Source of the DNA: Paenibacillus sp. 32O-W
GTDB taxonomy: Bacteria > Bacillota > Bacilli > Paenibacillales > NBRC-103111
Direction of reading: 5' to 3'
Assembly (NCBI RefSeq): GCF_007679495.1
Contig: NZ_VEGP01000008.1
Coordinates: 62,001-126,000, forward strand
Length of the DNA stretch: 64,000 bases
Part shown: positions 1 through 9,311 of the stretch, in pieces
Layout of the letters: each line of letters opens with the position of its first letter
Numbering within the stretch: the first letter of the stretch is position 1
The notes under the pieces: generated by a model
The model's database searches: none
What the model saw: only the letters and a program-made list of their open reading frames with translations
Told to the model about the DNA's origin: nothing
Translations under genes and position numbers: made by a program

Positions 1-807
1 GTCGACCTTGCGGTTTCCGATCGGCCCGTGAAAAACCTCGCCGCGGCGCTCCCCGTGATAGTCGGACCCGGCGGTTACGACCAAGCCATAACGGGCAGCC
101 AGCCGCTCGTATTTGTTCTCCTCTTCCCGCGAATGGTCGGAATGGAAGGCTTCTATTCCATCGAGCCCATATGGAATGATCTCCTCAACCAGTTCGTCAT
201 CGTGATAAATACCGGGATGGGCCAGTACGGCGGTCCCCCCGGCTTCGTGTATCCAGCCGATGGCCTCCTTCGGATGAATGCGCGGAGGATTGACGTAAGC
301 AGCGCCCCCGCTGCCCAAATATTTATCAAACGCCTCTTCCATCGTTCCGACGTAGCCTTTACGGATTAATAATTCCGCAATGTGGGGACGCCCGACCGTT
401 TGATCTTCACCGGACGCTTTACTCGCGAGGTCTGCCAATTCCCGCATCGAAATCTCCATTCCCAACTCCCGCAGCTTCGCAAGCATCAACTCATTCCGCT
501 TCTCTCTGACCTGGCGCAATTGCTGCAATCGATCCAGAAATACAGGGCAATGAGTATCGATATAATAACCCAATACATGGATATCCCGGCCTTTGGCTAC
601 GGTACTGATTTCCACCCCGGGCACGACGATTACCCCCAGCCGCTTGCCCTCCTCCATAGCTTCCGCAATTCCTGCCACCGTGTCGTGATCCGTTACGGCT
701 AATCCGGCCAAGCCCGCCTCCCGGGCCAGCCGAACGTTCTCCGCAGGGGACCGGGTGCCGTCCGAAGCGCTGGTATGCGTATGTAAATCCAAATAATGTC
801 CGTTCAT
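1..807 (-). CDS. PHP-domain metal-dependent phosphoesterase (3' end cut by window edge)
   Basis: The reading frame is open from the ATG at 807 to base 1, giving 269 residues without a stop. The N-terminus reads MNGHYLDLHTHTSASDGT, the PHP metal-binding HxH motif, followed by a TDHDT motif and PGVEIS, as in the TrpH/YciV branch of PHP phosphoesterases. The last visible residues, around YHGERRGEVFHGPIG, match the usual C-terminal region, so only a few codons are probably missing. Family members act on nucleotide phosphates or the 5' ends of short RNAs; the substrate here is unknown. An AGGATG-type ribosome site precedes the start. The LysR gene upstream ends 29 bp away in the same orientation, so co-transcription is possible. 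Confidence 0.85.
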   Translation of the reverse strand, partial: MNGHYLDLHTHTSASDGTRSPAENVRLAREAGLAGLAVTDHDTVAGIAEAMEEGKRLGVIVVPGVEISTVAKGRDIHVLGYYIDTHCPVFLDRLQQLRQVREKRNELMLAKLRELGMEISMRELADLASKASGEDQTVGRPHIAELLIRKGYVGTMEEAFDKYLGSGGAAYVNPPRIHPKEAIGWIHEAGGTAVLAHPGIYHDDELVEEIIPYGLDGIEAFHSDHSREEENKYERLAARYGLVVTAGSDYHGERRGEVFHGPIGNRKVD

Positions 808-836
808 TGTATCATCCTTTCCAACATGCGGCCGAG

Positions 837-1748
837 CTACAAATACTGGCTCAAATCCCGTTCTCGAATGAAAGACAGGAAGGTGAGAGCCGAGATGGGC
901 AGCAGGGCCGATTTCAAATAGACCGAGTAGAAGCTGCGGTGAAAAGTCATTCCTTCAATCCGTTTCACTATTAGAAGCCCCAGCGCCACTTCGTGCTTGA
1001 CGGATGAAGGAGACAGGATGGACAATCCGAGATTAGCCTCTACGGCCGACTTGACCGCCCCGGTGCTCCCCAGCTCCATCCCGATGCGGATGGATTCCGA
1101 CTGGACTCCTTGACGCTTGAACGCTTCCTCCATGACCTGACGGGTTCCCGATCCCTGCTCCCGCAATACAAACGGGTAGGATAAGGCATCTTTCAGCGTG
1201 ATTGTCTGCTGATCGGCAAGAGGATGGCCCGCAGGCAGTATAAGCAGCAGTTCGTCATTCAGCACCTTTTCCGTGTGAACATCCGGATGCTTGACAGGCG
1301 CTTCGACCAATCCGAAATTGAGCTGATGGCTCAATATTTCTTCCACGATTTGCTGTGTATTCATGACTTTCATACGGACGGAAATGTTGGGATACTCCTG
1401 ACCGAACGGCCCAAGCAATCTGGGCAAAATATATTCACCGACGGTCAGGCTGGCTCCAAGCTGCAGCCTTCCTTCCAAAGTATGAGCGAATTTGGCCATC
1501 GAGCTTTCCGTTTCCTTCATCAGCTCCATACTCCGTCTGGCAAATGGAAGCAAAGCTTTGCCCGCTTCGGTCAGCTCCATTTTTTTCGTTGTCCGATTGA
1601 ACATCTTCGTTCCATAATAGTCTTCCAAGGATTGAATCTGCATAGTCACCGCGGGTTGAGTCATCCTTAGCGCCTGTGCGGCACCCGAGAAGCTCCCCTT
1701 TTCGGCGACCATATAGAAGATATGAAGCTGGTGAAAGTTAGGTGCCAT
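837..1748 (-). CDS. LysR-family transcriptional regulator
   Basis: The 303-residue protein has the normal LysR length. Residues 1-60 form the winged helix-turn-helix (LHIFYMVAEKGSFSGAAQAL then MTQPAVTMQIQSLE), and residues about 90-295 form the periplasmic-binding-like effector domain beginning at GRLQLGASLTVGEYILP. The opening resembles the CysL/YwfK group of Bacillales regulators, but the effector cannot be told from sequence. It lies just upstream of the PHP gene on the same strand, the only visible candidate target. The start is the ATG at 1748, preceded by AGGTGG. Confidence 0.9.
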   Translation of the reverse strand: MAPNFHQLHIFYMVAEKGSFSGAAQALRMTQPAVTMQIQSLEDYYGTKMFNRTTKKMELTEAGKALLPFARRSMELMKETESSMAKFAHTLEGRLQLGASLTVGEYILPRLLGPFGQEYPNISVRMKVMNTQQIVEEILSHQLNFGLVEAPVKHPDVHTEKVLNDELLLILPAGHPLADQQTITLKDALSYPFVLREQGSGTRQVMEEAFKRQGVQSESIRIGMELGSTGAVKSAVEANLGLSILSPSSVKHEVALGLLIVKRIEGMTFHRSFYSVYLKSALLPISALTFLSFIRERDLSQYL

Positions 1749-1950
1749 GTTCTTCCACCTTTCTTATATTATATCAAACAGCCGGGAGAAAGCGATTATA
1801 CCCATGAAGAGCCTCTAATTAACCATATTTAAAAAAACATCCAATGATGACTTTTCGGAGATGTTGTCGAGTAGTCCTTCCTTAAAGGTTGCTTTATGTG
1901 CGATTTAACAGAGCTTTGCCTTCGAAGCCGTTTTAATGGTCCCCAAAATC

Positions 1951-1990
1951 AAAAAACGCCCTCGAATCACTGTCAAAGCGATTCGGGGGC
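1951..1990 (-). terminator. Rho-independent terminator after the 145-residue hypothetical gene
   Basis: Read on the minus strand, GCCCCCGAATC pairs with GATTCGAGGGC (one mismatch) around a 9-base loop and is followed by TTTTTT. It lies 27 bp downstream of the stop at 2017. Confidence 0.8.
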
Positions 1991-2016
1991 AATCGTTTAC
2001 AAAATAGTTCTGCGGT

Positions 2017-2454
2017 TCATTTGCGCTTGCGGCTGTTCTTGATCAATGTCATTCTTCTTGAATGACGCAGCCAGGAATAATAGGACTTAAGATCTCTAAG
2101 CTCAATCGTCTCGGACATTCTTCCTAGGAAGGTAACCACAATCATTTTGTAAAGGGAATTCCCTGCAATATCCGTTTCATTCTCCAGGACGGCAAATTCA
2201 ACAACCATGACCAGATCATCATCGATAAGAAAAACGTCCTGCTCATTCCGGTAATAGGGTTGGATCTGGCCTTGCTTTAATTTACTCCACAGAAATTCAC
2301 ATATGTCTTCAAAACCGGTTTTCCGGCTCTCGACCCGCGAGCTCCATCGGGTTCGGGCATGATGAGTAATGACAATATCGGCAATCTTCTTGTCTGACAG
2401 CACTACATAATATGGTTCATAAGTGCTCCAACGTTCCATTATCTTGTCTCTCAT
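2017..2454 (-). CDS. Conserved-looking hypothetical protein, 145 aa
   Basis: I do not recognise the family. The protein is soluble and mixed charge, with an aromatic N-terminal segment (RWSTYEPYYVVLSDKK), a region around residues 30-70 rich in H, R and W, and a basic tail (RMTLIKNSRKRK). No signal peptide, membrane segment or known catalytic motif is visible. A strong GGGAGGGAG ribosome site 8 bases before the ATG and a dedicated terminator downstream support a real gene. It is flanked by ylbG upstream and the LysR gene downstream on the same strand. Confidence 0.65.
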   Translation of the reverse strand: MRDKIMERWSTYEPYYVVLSDKKIADIVITHHARTRWSSRVESRKTGFEDICEFLWSKLKQGQIQPYYRNEQDVFLIDDDLVMVVEFAVLENETDIAGNSLYKMIVVTFLGRMSETIELRDLKSYYSWLRHSRRMTLIKNSRKRK

Positions 2455-2608
2455 TTCCCGACTCCCTCCCTATCAAAAAACAGGTCTAAAAGACTATGTA
2501 CAAAGATATCAACTCCCATTTTACTCTATTTTTGTCCGATTTCCAATCCATATATCCTAAAATCTGAAAAAAACTTAACCGGAGTACATGGAGATTGAGA
2601 CTATTGCC

Positions 2609-2872
2609 TTAATAAGTATAGAAGCGGGTCTTATCAGGGACATTACGGTCATATTCGGTTTTAATTTCGCTGCGATAAGACCGTTCCACCTTTTTAACAT
2701 ACGGCAGCCCCTGGATATTACGCATCGTATCCTCCAGCTGCTCCTTATGAACATACATCACAACGTAGTGTAGCTTTTTGGACATATAGTACACCGTGCC
2801 GTATCTCTCCAAATTTCTGGCTGGCTTTAAATCCGATACCCAAACAATCAGACCGGCTCTTTCGGTAAACAT
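2609..2872 (-). CDS. ylbG: YlbG family protein (DUF2129/UPF0298)
   Basis: The 87-residue protein begins MFTERAGLIVWVSDLKPARN and contains KLHYVVMYV and YVKKVERSYR, matching the YlbG family of Bacillales. The in-frame ATG codons further upstream lack spacing to a ribosome site; the ATG at 2872 has AGAAGGA six bases before it, so I chose it. The function is unknown. ylbF-ylbG order is conserved in Bacillus, but here a perfect hairpin terminator separates them, so the two may be transcribed independently. Confidence 0.85.
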   Translation of the reverse strand: MFTERAGLIVWVSDLKPARNLERYGTVYYMSKKLHYVVMYVHKEQLEDTMRNIQGLPYVKKVERSYRSEIKTEYDRNVPDKTRFYTY

Positions 2873-3040
2873 GGTCATTCCTTCTTTCTTTATCATATAT
2901 ATCCACTAAGTTTTCGTTTGGTGCCCCATAGGAACAAAAGAGCTTCGATGAAATCCAATTATATGCCCAAGATCTCTGCAGCGCCCTGAATGGTGTTGTA
3001 TTAGCTAGCGGGATTTCTTTAGAAATGATATTGATACAAC

Positions 3041-3066
3041 AAAAAGGCGGACGCGATGCGTCCGCC
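3041..3066 (-). terminator. Rho-independent terminator after ylbF
   Basis: On the minus strand GGCGGACGC and GCGTCCGCC form a perfect 9-bp stem around ATC, followed by TTTTT. It starts about 30 bp after the ylbF stop. Confidence 0.9.
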
Positions 3067-3096
3067 TCTACGGTTAGCCGAAAACAGTCAACTGCT

Positions 3097-3555
3097 TCAG
3101 CCGCAATTTCCGCTGCACGAACCGCCTGATCCACAGCCTCCCGAACCACAGCCGCTTACCGGCAGCGGATTGTTGCTGGGAACCTTGATCGTCTCCGAAA
3201 CCGAATAAGCAATCGTTTCCGATATGGAGAGCAGCAGTTGGTCAAGCTTAGCTTCCGCATCCTTGAAGGCGCGTATCGCTTCATTCTTATCCATCTGCTC
3301 CTGCGCTGCCTGAACTTCCTCCAAAGCCGCATGGTAGTCCGGGTGGAAATGACCGAAGCGTTCACATTCCTCGAACTTGCGCTTCTTCTCTTTAAACTGC
3401 CGAATTAACTGCTGCGCTTCGCTATCCTCCGCCAGGCGTTCTTTCCAATATAAATAGCCCGCCATATCTTCAGAGGCGTTAATCCAATCACCCAGTTCAT
3501 AGGCTTGTATCAACAAGGCCGACATGTCCAAGGCTTCGGCTTCCAGAATGCTCAT
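3097..3555 (-). CDS. ylbF: YlbF/RicF family regulator with cysteine-rich tail
   Basis: The 152-residue, largely helical and charged protein matches YlbF (RicF). In B. subtilis this protein forms the Ric complex with YmcA and YaaT, which promotes mRNA maturation by RNase Y and affects biofilm formation, competence and sporulation; the complex carries Fe-S clusters. The helical region covers residues about 8-120, with EQMDKNEAIRAFKDAEAKLD typical of the family. The tail is glycine/serine-rich with four cysteines (136, 141, 147, 151), plausible cluster ligands. AGGAG lies 12 bases before the ATG, slightly long. The gene follows the helicase pair on the same strand and ends at its own terminator. 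Confidence 0.85.
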   Translation of the reverse strand: MSILEAEALDMSALLIQAYELGDWINASEDMAGYLYWKERLAEDSEAQQLIRQFKEKKRKFEECERFGHFHPDYHAALEEVQAAQEQMDKNEAIRAFKDAEAKLDQLLLSISETIAYSVSETIKVPSNNPLPVSGCGSGGCGSGGSCSGNCG

Positions 3556-3649
3556 TTGACCATGTCACTCCTTTTTTTTAACGTCTTCAACTTCCATCAT
3601 ACCACGAACCGGGGGAAGACCGTTACAAAAAAGTTGCACTTTCCATTTT

Positions 3650-5509
3650 CTATGAAGAAGAGCCTTTAGAAATTTCCGGAAGAATAATTTGAATCTGCTC
3701 CCATTCTTGCGGATCTACTACGCATGCCGACGTCTGAGTTCTGCCCGCTACCCGCCACTTCCCCTCACTATCCAGAATACGTATGGGAACCAGCAGGACC
3801 TCTTCCGAAGACGAAGCCAAACGCAAAGCGGCTTTCCATTCCAATGCCCTGGAAATCATCTCCTTGCGGGTGGACAAGTGATAGGAATGACATTCCCGGA
3901 ACCATTTCAGCGGAACCTCTCTCCAGCCTGGGTATAATTCATCTGCTGAAGGAATAGAACAATCTATCGGCCACCGGTCCCATGCGTAATCCGAAAGAAT
4001 CAGCCCGGGCCCATTGACTGTCAGGAAGGAGAAGTAAGCCGCGCCCTCATTCCTCACACCGCCGTCGGATTCATTGACATATTCGGGGGAGACTGCAGAA
4101 TGGGCCCCCGTTCCCTCCGATTCCTTATTTTCCATCTCTGTCCGAGCTTCCCGGGCCGTCCATTGCATGATCATTTGAGCAACGTTATCCGGTAATCCGT
4201 ACAGGGATTCATCGCGAAGACAGCCCATGCATTGCTCCAAATCGTAACCCTCGGCCAAAGCCTTATTCATGCTTTCTTTGCTAAGGCGGTATACTGCCAC
4301 CTGATCCGATTGCTGCCTTTCGCACATAGCCTCCAGCATCCAACGGGTGCGAAACGGCACCCCGGGAGGAACAACGATTTCGAAATCGGGTTGGACATAG
4401 CATTTGTCCGCTTCTGCTTTCCCGTTAGGACAAGCGGCTTCCAGATCCGGCGTGAAGGTCCAGCGAAAGCAGGTCTCCTCCGCATCTGTCCCGCATTCCG
4501 CCAAATCCACCAGCCCGAGTTCAGCAAGGGGCTTTAACCAGAGGGCCAGGACGGACTCTGCATGGAATTCCTGCTTTCTCTCCTCTTCACTTAGCGGACG
4601 GCAATCCCTTAGAACATCCAATATATCTCCTAATCTTCCCTGCCGATTCACCGGAATCCGCTCTATCAGCCAGATTACCTGATGCTGCCAAGAAGGGACA
4701 TAAGGGAAACTGATGCGAACCCAGTATGCGTACAGTATGCGCCTCATACTTTCTGTGGAAAGCTTGAGCCAATCTGCCGCACGCTCCCGACACAGCTTTA
4801 GCTCCCCATCCTTCATAACGGCCAGCCCCAGACGCAATGAGGCATCCAGCACCAACACGAGACTCTCATTATATATATCACAATGGACATAAGGATAAGA
4901 TAAGGGCCTCAGAGCGGCCGCATCAACCGTCAACAGCGAGTCTATCTTCTGCAGATGCCGCTTTGGAACAGTTCCCTTTTTGGTCAGGTGGATCTCGTTG
5001 GATGCCAAATACCGCAAAAAATAAAACAGGTCAAAGAGCAAACCGCGGCCGTAAGACGTCTCTGCAAGAGGAGCGCCGAAAGTATCCGAAGATAAAGGGA
5101 CGGCACCCGGCCGGGCGATCTTCCGATGCCATAGTCTCGCCAATTCCCAAGGCAGGGCATAGATGTATTCCCCCCAAGCTTTGCGGAAGGCGAAGACCAT
5201 CTGCTTCTCCTTAAGTCCGGAGAGGCCCCTGCGAATCTCCGCCCCGGCAATACCGATTTCTTCAGCCGCTTGTTCCAGCTTGACGGGATCGAAGGGGTGA
5301 GCCCCGAACCGGTCCAGAATAACTTGTAGCGTATGCTTTTCCCATTGGGCCAAATCCTCTCCCCATACCCGCTTGTCTATACTTAACTCGCCCGGGATGG
5401 TCCGCTCCGTTAAAGACCATTCCTCCAGCCGGTCACCTTCCCGCCATCCGATTAACCGGCCCGCTTCCGGCGCCGAAAGCTTTGCAGCCAGGTCAGCTAA
5501 ACCAAGCAT
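3650..5509 (-). CDS. Helicase-associated (XPB/Ssl2-like N-terminal type) protein, 619 aa
   Basis: No Walker A or DExH box is present, so this is not itself a helicase. The N-terminal half carries winged-helix-like segments (for example residues about 55-110) and the region near residues 370-460 begins with YVQPDFEIVVPPG, characteristic of the helicase-associated domain found next to XPB-like helicases (Pfam Helicase_C_3 type). It starts two bases after the stop of the XPB helicase gene, indicating translational coupling and a probable complex. The biochemical role is unknown; archaeal XPB pairs with the nuclease Bax1, and this protein may be a different partner. A residue stretch at about 470-500 is acidic and low-complexity. 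Confidence 0.75.
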   Translation of the reverse strand: MLGLADLAAKLSAPEAGRLIGWREGDRLEEWSLTERTIPGELSIDKRVWGEDLAQWEKHTLQVILDRFGAHPFDPVKLEQAAEEIGIAGAEIRRGLSGLKEKQMVFAFRKAWGEYIYALPWELARLWHRKIARPGAVPLSSDTFGAPLAETSYGRGLLFDLFYFLRYLASNEIHLTKKGTVPKRHLQKIDSLLTVDAAALRPLSYPYVHCDIYNESLVLVLDASLRLGLAVMKDGELKLCRERAADWLKLSTESMRRILYAYWVRISFPYVPSWQHQVIWLIERIPVNRQGRLGDILDVLRDCRPLSEEERKQEFHAESVLALWLKPLAELGLVDLAECGTDAEETCFRWTFTPDLEAACPNGKAEADKCYVQPDFEIVVPPGVPFRTRWMLEAMCERQQSDQVAVYRLSKESMNKALAEGYDLEQCMGCLRDESLYGLPDNVAQMIMQWTAREARTEMENKESEGTGAHSAVSPEYVNESDGGVRNEGAAYFSFLTVNGPGLILSDYAWDRWPIDCSIPSADELYPGWREVPLKWFRECHSYHLSTRKEMISRALEWKAALRLASSSEEVLLVPIRILDSEGKWRVAGRTQTSACVVDPQEWEQIQIILPEISKGSSS

Positions 5510-5511
5510 TG

Positions 5512-7203
5512 TTACTCTACCTCCTGAAACTCATGCTCCGCGTTCGCAAGGGTGTACCGGTAGCCCTGTTCTATAAGAAACAACTGCCGATTCAAGGCAA
5601 ATTCCTGCTCCTTGGTCCCCCCGCTGACGAGGGAATAAAAATAGGAGCGGTTACTCCCCCGCTTGGGGCGTAAAATTCTGCCCAGCCTCTGGGCTTCCTC
5701 CTGTCGCGAGCCAAAGCTGCCCGAAACCTGAATAGCTACCGAAGCATCCGGGAGATCCACAGCAAAATTGGCCACCTTGGACACGATCAGAACAGGGATG
5801 GCCCCCTCCCGAAATTGCTGATACAGAATCTCACGTTCCTCATGCGGCATCGTTCCGCTAATCAACGGAGCCTGTAAATGGGCGGCAAACTTCCGAAGCT
5901 GGTCCAAGTATTGTCCGATAACGAGCGTCGGTTCCCCCTTATGCTGCTCCAACAGCTTCATCACAACATCGATTTTCCGGGGATTTTCAGCCGCTATTCT
6001 CATCTTCGCCCGTGATGCGGCCTCGTCATATTGTTTTCTTGTCTCCTCGGGAAGCTCGACAAGCAGTTCTTTGCATTCCACCTGAGCTATCCATCCCTGC
6101 TCCTCCAGCTGTTTCCACGGCATGTCATATCGCTTGGGTCCGATCAAGGAATAGACCTCCTTCTCACAGCCGTCCTCCCGCACCAGAGTAGCCGTCAGGC
6201 CTAACCGCCGGGTGGCTTGAATATCGGCGGTTACGCGGAAGATCGGGGCAGGAAGAAGATGCACCTCATCATAAATAATGAGTCCCCAATCCCGCTCGTT
6301 AAACAGCTTCATATGCCTGAATTCATCCTCTTTGCTCCGGCGATGCGTAAGAATTTGGTAGGTTGCTATCGTTACAGGCTTTACTTCCTTGGTAGAACCG
6401 TCATACTCCCCGATCATCGATTCGGACAAGGTGGTTTTGTCCAGTATTTCCCTCTTCCACTGCTTGACGGAGCTGACATTGGGCGTAAGGATAAGGGTTG
6501 CGCACTGCAGCTTGCATATCGAAGCTATTCCGATCACCGTCTTACCCGCTCCGCACGGGAGAATCAGAACGCCGCTTCCCCCATGCGCGCTTCCTTCGCG
6601 GTAGAAGGCTTCGACGGCTTCGATCTGATAATCTCTTAATTGGAAGCTTCGGCCGTCCTCCAAGGTGTCTCTCCAGTCCAGAACAAGAGCTTCCCCCTGA
6701 TGAAATCCTGCACGGTCCTCTATCGGGTACCCAAGGCGAATAAGCTCCTGCTTGAGCTTTCCCCGGGCCGCTGCGTGTACTTCAACGGATTGCGGCCCTG
6801 TACGATTACCGAAGAAGTGCGATAGCGAACGATAGCTAATCAGCTCGTTTAATAAGGCAGGACTTTTGGATACAAGCATCAAACCGCCCTCTGTGCCTTC
6901 CAGCTGAAGCAATCCGAATTTATCGGTGATTTCCAGCATGTGATTGCGAACGGAGGACGGAATGCCAAATTTGCTGTAGGTTGTCAGAAAATCAATCATT
7001 TCCCCGGGGCGCCATCCGCAAGCCAGGGCATTCCACAGAGACAACGGAGTCATCTTGTAAGTATGGATATGGGGAGGGCTCTTGATCAGCTCGGCAAAGC
7101 GGCTCAAGCGATTTCGTACGGACTCGAACTCGGGATGCTCCGTTTCGAGCAGAATGGTAAAATCGTTCAATATAAATAAGGGCGGCTGAAGGCCATTATT
7201 CAT
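5512..7203 (-). CDS. XPB/Rad25-family DNA helicase
   Basis: This is a superfamily 2 helicase of 563 residues. Motifs: Walker A PCGAGKT (216-222), DEVH box (312-315), GLTATL (335-340) followed by the XPB-specific RED motif (342-344), and motif VI QRLGRILR (505-512). Residues 1-180 form the XPB N-terminal region. XPB proteins unwind DNA in nucleotide excision repair and transcription in eukaryotes and archaea; bacterial versions are less studied. The ATG at 7203 is preferred over 7224 because GGAGAG lies 9 bases upstream of it. The next gene begins two bases after the stop. Confidence 0.9.
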   Translation of the reverse strand: MNNGLQPPLFILNDFTILLETEHPEFESVRNRLSRFAELIKSPPHIHTYKMTPLSLWNALACGWRPGEMIDFLTTYSKFGIPSSVRNHMLEITDKFGLLQLEGTEGGLMLVSKSPALLNELISYRSLSHFFGNRTGPQSVEVHAAARGKLKQELIRLGYPIEDRAGFHQGEALVLDWRDTLEDGRSFQLRDYQIEAVEAFYREGSAHGGSGVLILPCGAGKTVIGIASICKLQCATLILTPNVSSVKQWKREILDKTTLSESMIGEYDGSTKEVKPVTIATYQILTHRRSKEDEFRHMKLFNERDWGLIIYDEVHLLPAPIFRVTADIQATRRLGLTATLVREDGCEKEVYSLIGPKRYDMPWKQLEEQGWIAQVECKELLVELPEETRKQYDEAASRAKMRIAAENPRKIDVVMKLLEQHKGEPTLVIGQYLDQLRKFAAHLQAPLISGTMPHEEREILYQQFREGAIPVLIVSKVANFAVDLPDASVAIQVSGSFGSRQEEAQRLGRILRPKRGSNRSYFYSLVSGGTKEQEFALNRQLFLIEQGYRYTLANAEHEFQEVE

Positions 7204-7301
7204 AACGGCGGGCTCTCCTTCCATTATGTATGTACTATTAAGTATGAAGGAATGCCCCGTAATTTAAACATTCCGATAAATCGGGGCGCCCGGAAGCATA
7301 G

Positions 7302-7368
7302 AAAAAACCACGACAGCAACGGCTGATTAAAGGCCCCACAAGCCTTGTCAAACCGTATGCTTCGTGGC
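7302..7368 (-). terminator. Terminator after the CBS-domain gene
   Basis: On the minus strand CCACGA-AGCA-ACGG segments pair with their complements (small bulges) around a longer loop, followed by TTTTTT. It sits directly after the stop at 7376. Confidence 0.7.
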
Positions 7369-7375
7369 ATGTTGA

Positions 7376-7810
7376 TTACTTGACCGCGTTCGTCTTGTCG
7401 CTTTCGGATATTTCGCTCAGCGCTTCTCCCGCTTCGCTTTCAAATATGTGGCGCACGGCCATATCCCCGATCGAAACTACTCCGATTAACTCCCCGTTCT
7501 CGACAACGGGCAGACGGCGGATTTGCCCTCTGGCCATTATTTTGGCCGCTTCATCAACCGATGTTTCCGGCTCCACAGTCTTTATGTCACGGCTCATCAG
7601 CTGCTCTGCCGTAGCCGTGCCTTCCTTCTTCTCCGCCATTCCGCGAATGACCAGGTCACGGTCCGTCACAACGCCAAGCAGCTTCTTCCCCTCAACGACA
7701 GGCATGAACCCGGTGTCGTGCCGCTTCATTTTTAAAGCAATGTCATGAGCCGAATCCGTAGGCTTAACCGTTTCAATCTCGTCCGTCATGATATCTTTGA
7801 TCTTTCTCAC
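7376..7810 (-). CDS. CBS-domain pair protein
   Basis: The 144-residue protein consists of two CBS motifs: residues about 1-60 (IMTDEIETVKPTDSAHDIA, then LLGVVTDRDLVIRGMA) and 70-128 (LMSRDIKTVEPETSVDEAA, then LIGVVSIGDMAVR). Stand-alone CBS pairs usually bind adenine nucleotides and act as energy sensors; the partner is unknown. The acidic tail (EISESDKTNAVK) is not part of the fold. The start is GTG at 7810 with GGAGG nine bases before. It has its own terminator. Confidence 0.9.
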   Translation of the reverse strand: MRKIKDIMTDEIETVKPTDSAHDIALKMKRHDTGFMPVVEGKKLLGVVTDRDLVIRGMAEKKEGTATAEQLMSRDIKTVEPETSVDEAAKIMARGQIRRLPVVENGELIGVVSIGDMAVRHIFESEAGEALSEISESDKTNAVK

Positions 7811-7910
7811 CAGACATTACCTCCAGAGCGAAGTTTTATGATGGGGGGACCCTTCATAGCTTTCTCTCGCCAAGGAGGATTCATCCTTGCAATTTGTGAC
7901 AGGCTCCGGC

Positions 7911-9092
7911 CTATTTACGGGAGTGTTCTTCCAGGAAATCAATACTGAGACCGATCAGAAGTCGGGCGGCCTGCTTCATCGACAGCTCCTCTATGTCAAA
8001 AAGAGGATGATGGTGGGGAATCGGCGCGGCTTGTTCCGGGGCTCCTGCCCCGACAAAAACAAAGCATCCGGGAACCCTCTCCAAATAATAGGAAAAATCT
8101 TCTCCGGCCATAATCTGTGGACAAGTGCGAATCCGTTCCGGGCCGTACAGTTCCTTCCCAACACGGAAAAACCTCTCGGTTTCTGCTGCATCGTTCACTA
8201 CAGCCGGATAGCCCTCCTTATACTCCCAGTGGAATTTAGCCCCATGCATGGCGCATGTTTGTTCGGTAATATCGGCTATCCGCCGCCGGATCTGCTCTCT
8301 TGTCGCGGGGTCGAAGGTTCGTACCGTGCCATGCAGAATACACTGATCGGCAATGACATTGAAGCCGCTTCCCGCCTGGAACGAACCGATGGAGACTACT
8401 GCGGGAACCGTCGGGTCAATATTCCGGCTCACCACCGTTTGCAGGTTGACGACCAGATGGGAACCTACGACGATACTGTCCACGGTTTCGTGGGGAAGTC
8501 CTCCGTGGCCGCCTCTCCCTGAAATTTCGATTGCGATTTCATCGGCGTTGGCCATCATCGGTCCGGCTTTGCAATAGGCATATCCAACGGGAAACGGCGA
8601 CCACAGATGAACCCCGTAAATCACATCGACGTCCTCAAGCACCCTATCGGAAATCATAGGCAAGGCGCCACCCGGACTGATCTCCTCCGCCGGTTGGAAG
8701 ATAAACCGGATGTTTCCCTTAAGGCTATCCCGGATTTCGCTTAATATCGTTGCGACCCCAAGCAGTTGGGCCGTATGAGCGTCATGACCGCAAGCGTGCA
8801 TGACTCCCGGTACCTGCGAGGCATAATCAACCTTCTTCTCATCCTGGATAGGCAGAGCATCCATGTCGGCTCTCAGAGCAACGGTAGGCCCCGGACGGCC
8901 TCCCCGCAGCAAGGCGGTCACTCCATAGCCGCCGACATTTCGTCTGACCTCCAGGCCCAAGCCCTCCAGCCGGCCTGCCACAAATTCGGAAGTTTCCTTC
9001 TCCTGATATGACAATTCCGGATGCTGGTGTAAATGTCTTCTCCAGCGCACCATCTCCGGATAGATTCTCTCCAGTCTCTGCTCTACGTCCAT
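7911..9092 (-). CDS. M20D-family amidohydrolase (N-acyl-amino-acid/peptide type)
   Basis: The 393-residue protein is a dinuclear metal-dependent amidohydrolase. Visible motifs are MHACGHDAHTA (metal ligands and catalytic Asp), the EE pair in QPAEEISPGGA, the internal dimerisation-type lid domain around residues 180-300, and GEDFSYY near the C-terminus. Related enzymes hydrolyse N-acetylated amino acids, hippurate or acylated diaminopimelate; substrate is not assignable. A TTG codon lies upstream in frame, but GGAGG is eight bases before the ATG at 9092, which I take as the start. It is divergent from yugN. Confidence 0.88.
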   Translation of the reverse strand: MDVEQRLERIYPEMVRWRRHLHQHPELSYQEKETSEFVAGRLEGLGLEVRRNVGGYGVTALLRGGRPGPTVALRADMDALPIQDEKKVDYASQVPGVMHACGHDAHTAQLLGVATILSEIRDSLKGNIRFIFQPAEEISPGGALPMISDRVLEDVDVIYGVHLWSPFPVGYAYCKAGPMMANADEIAIEISGRGGHGGLPHETVDSIVVGSHLVVNLQTVVSRNIDPTVPAVVSIGSFQAGSGFNVIADQCILHGTVRTFDPATREQIRRRIADITEQTCAMHGAKFHWEYKEGYPAVVNDAAETERFFRVGKELYGPERIRTCPQIMAGEDFSYYLERVPGCFVFVGAGAPEQAAPIPHHHPLFDIEELSMKQAARLLIGLSIDFLEEHSRK

Positions 9093-9230
9093 CCTTCTCG
9101 CCTCCGTCAACAACTTCTTGCCTATATTTTATCAAACCATAATGTGCTTTCCTATCCATGGAACCGAATTAACCGTCATACCTGCCACAAAATAGCCACA
9201 TTTAGCAAGATTTCGGACCGGGCTTTAGGG

Positions 9231-9259
9231 TTGCACAAGTTTGGGAAACATACTATCAT
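9231..9259 (+). promoter_or_regulatory. Predicted sigma-A promoter of yugN-ftsW
   Basis: TTGCAC and TATCAT are separated by exactly 17 bases, about 50 bp before the yugN start. Confidence 0.5.
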
Positions 9260-9311
9260 GAAAATGATATACCTATACTGACTGGATGCCAAATAGATCG
9301 GAGGATATTAC

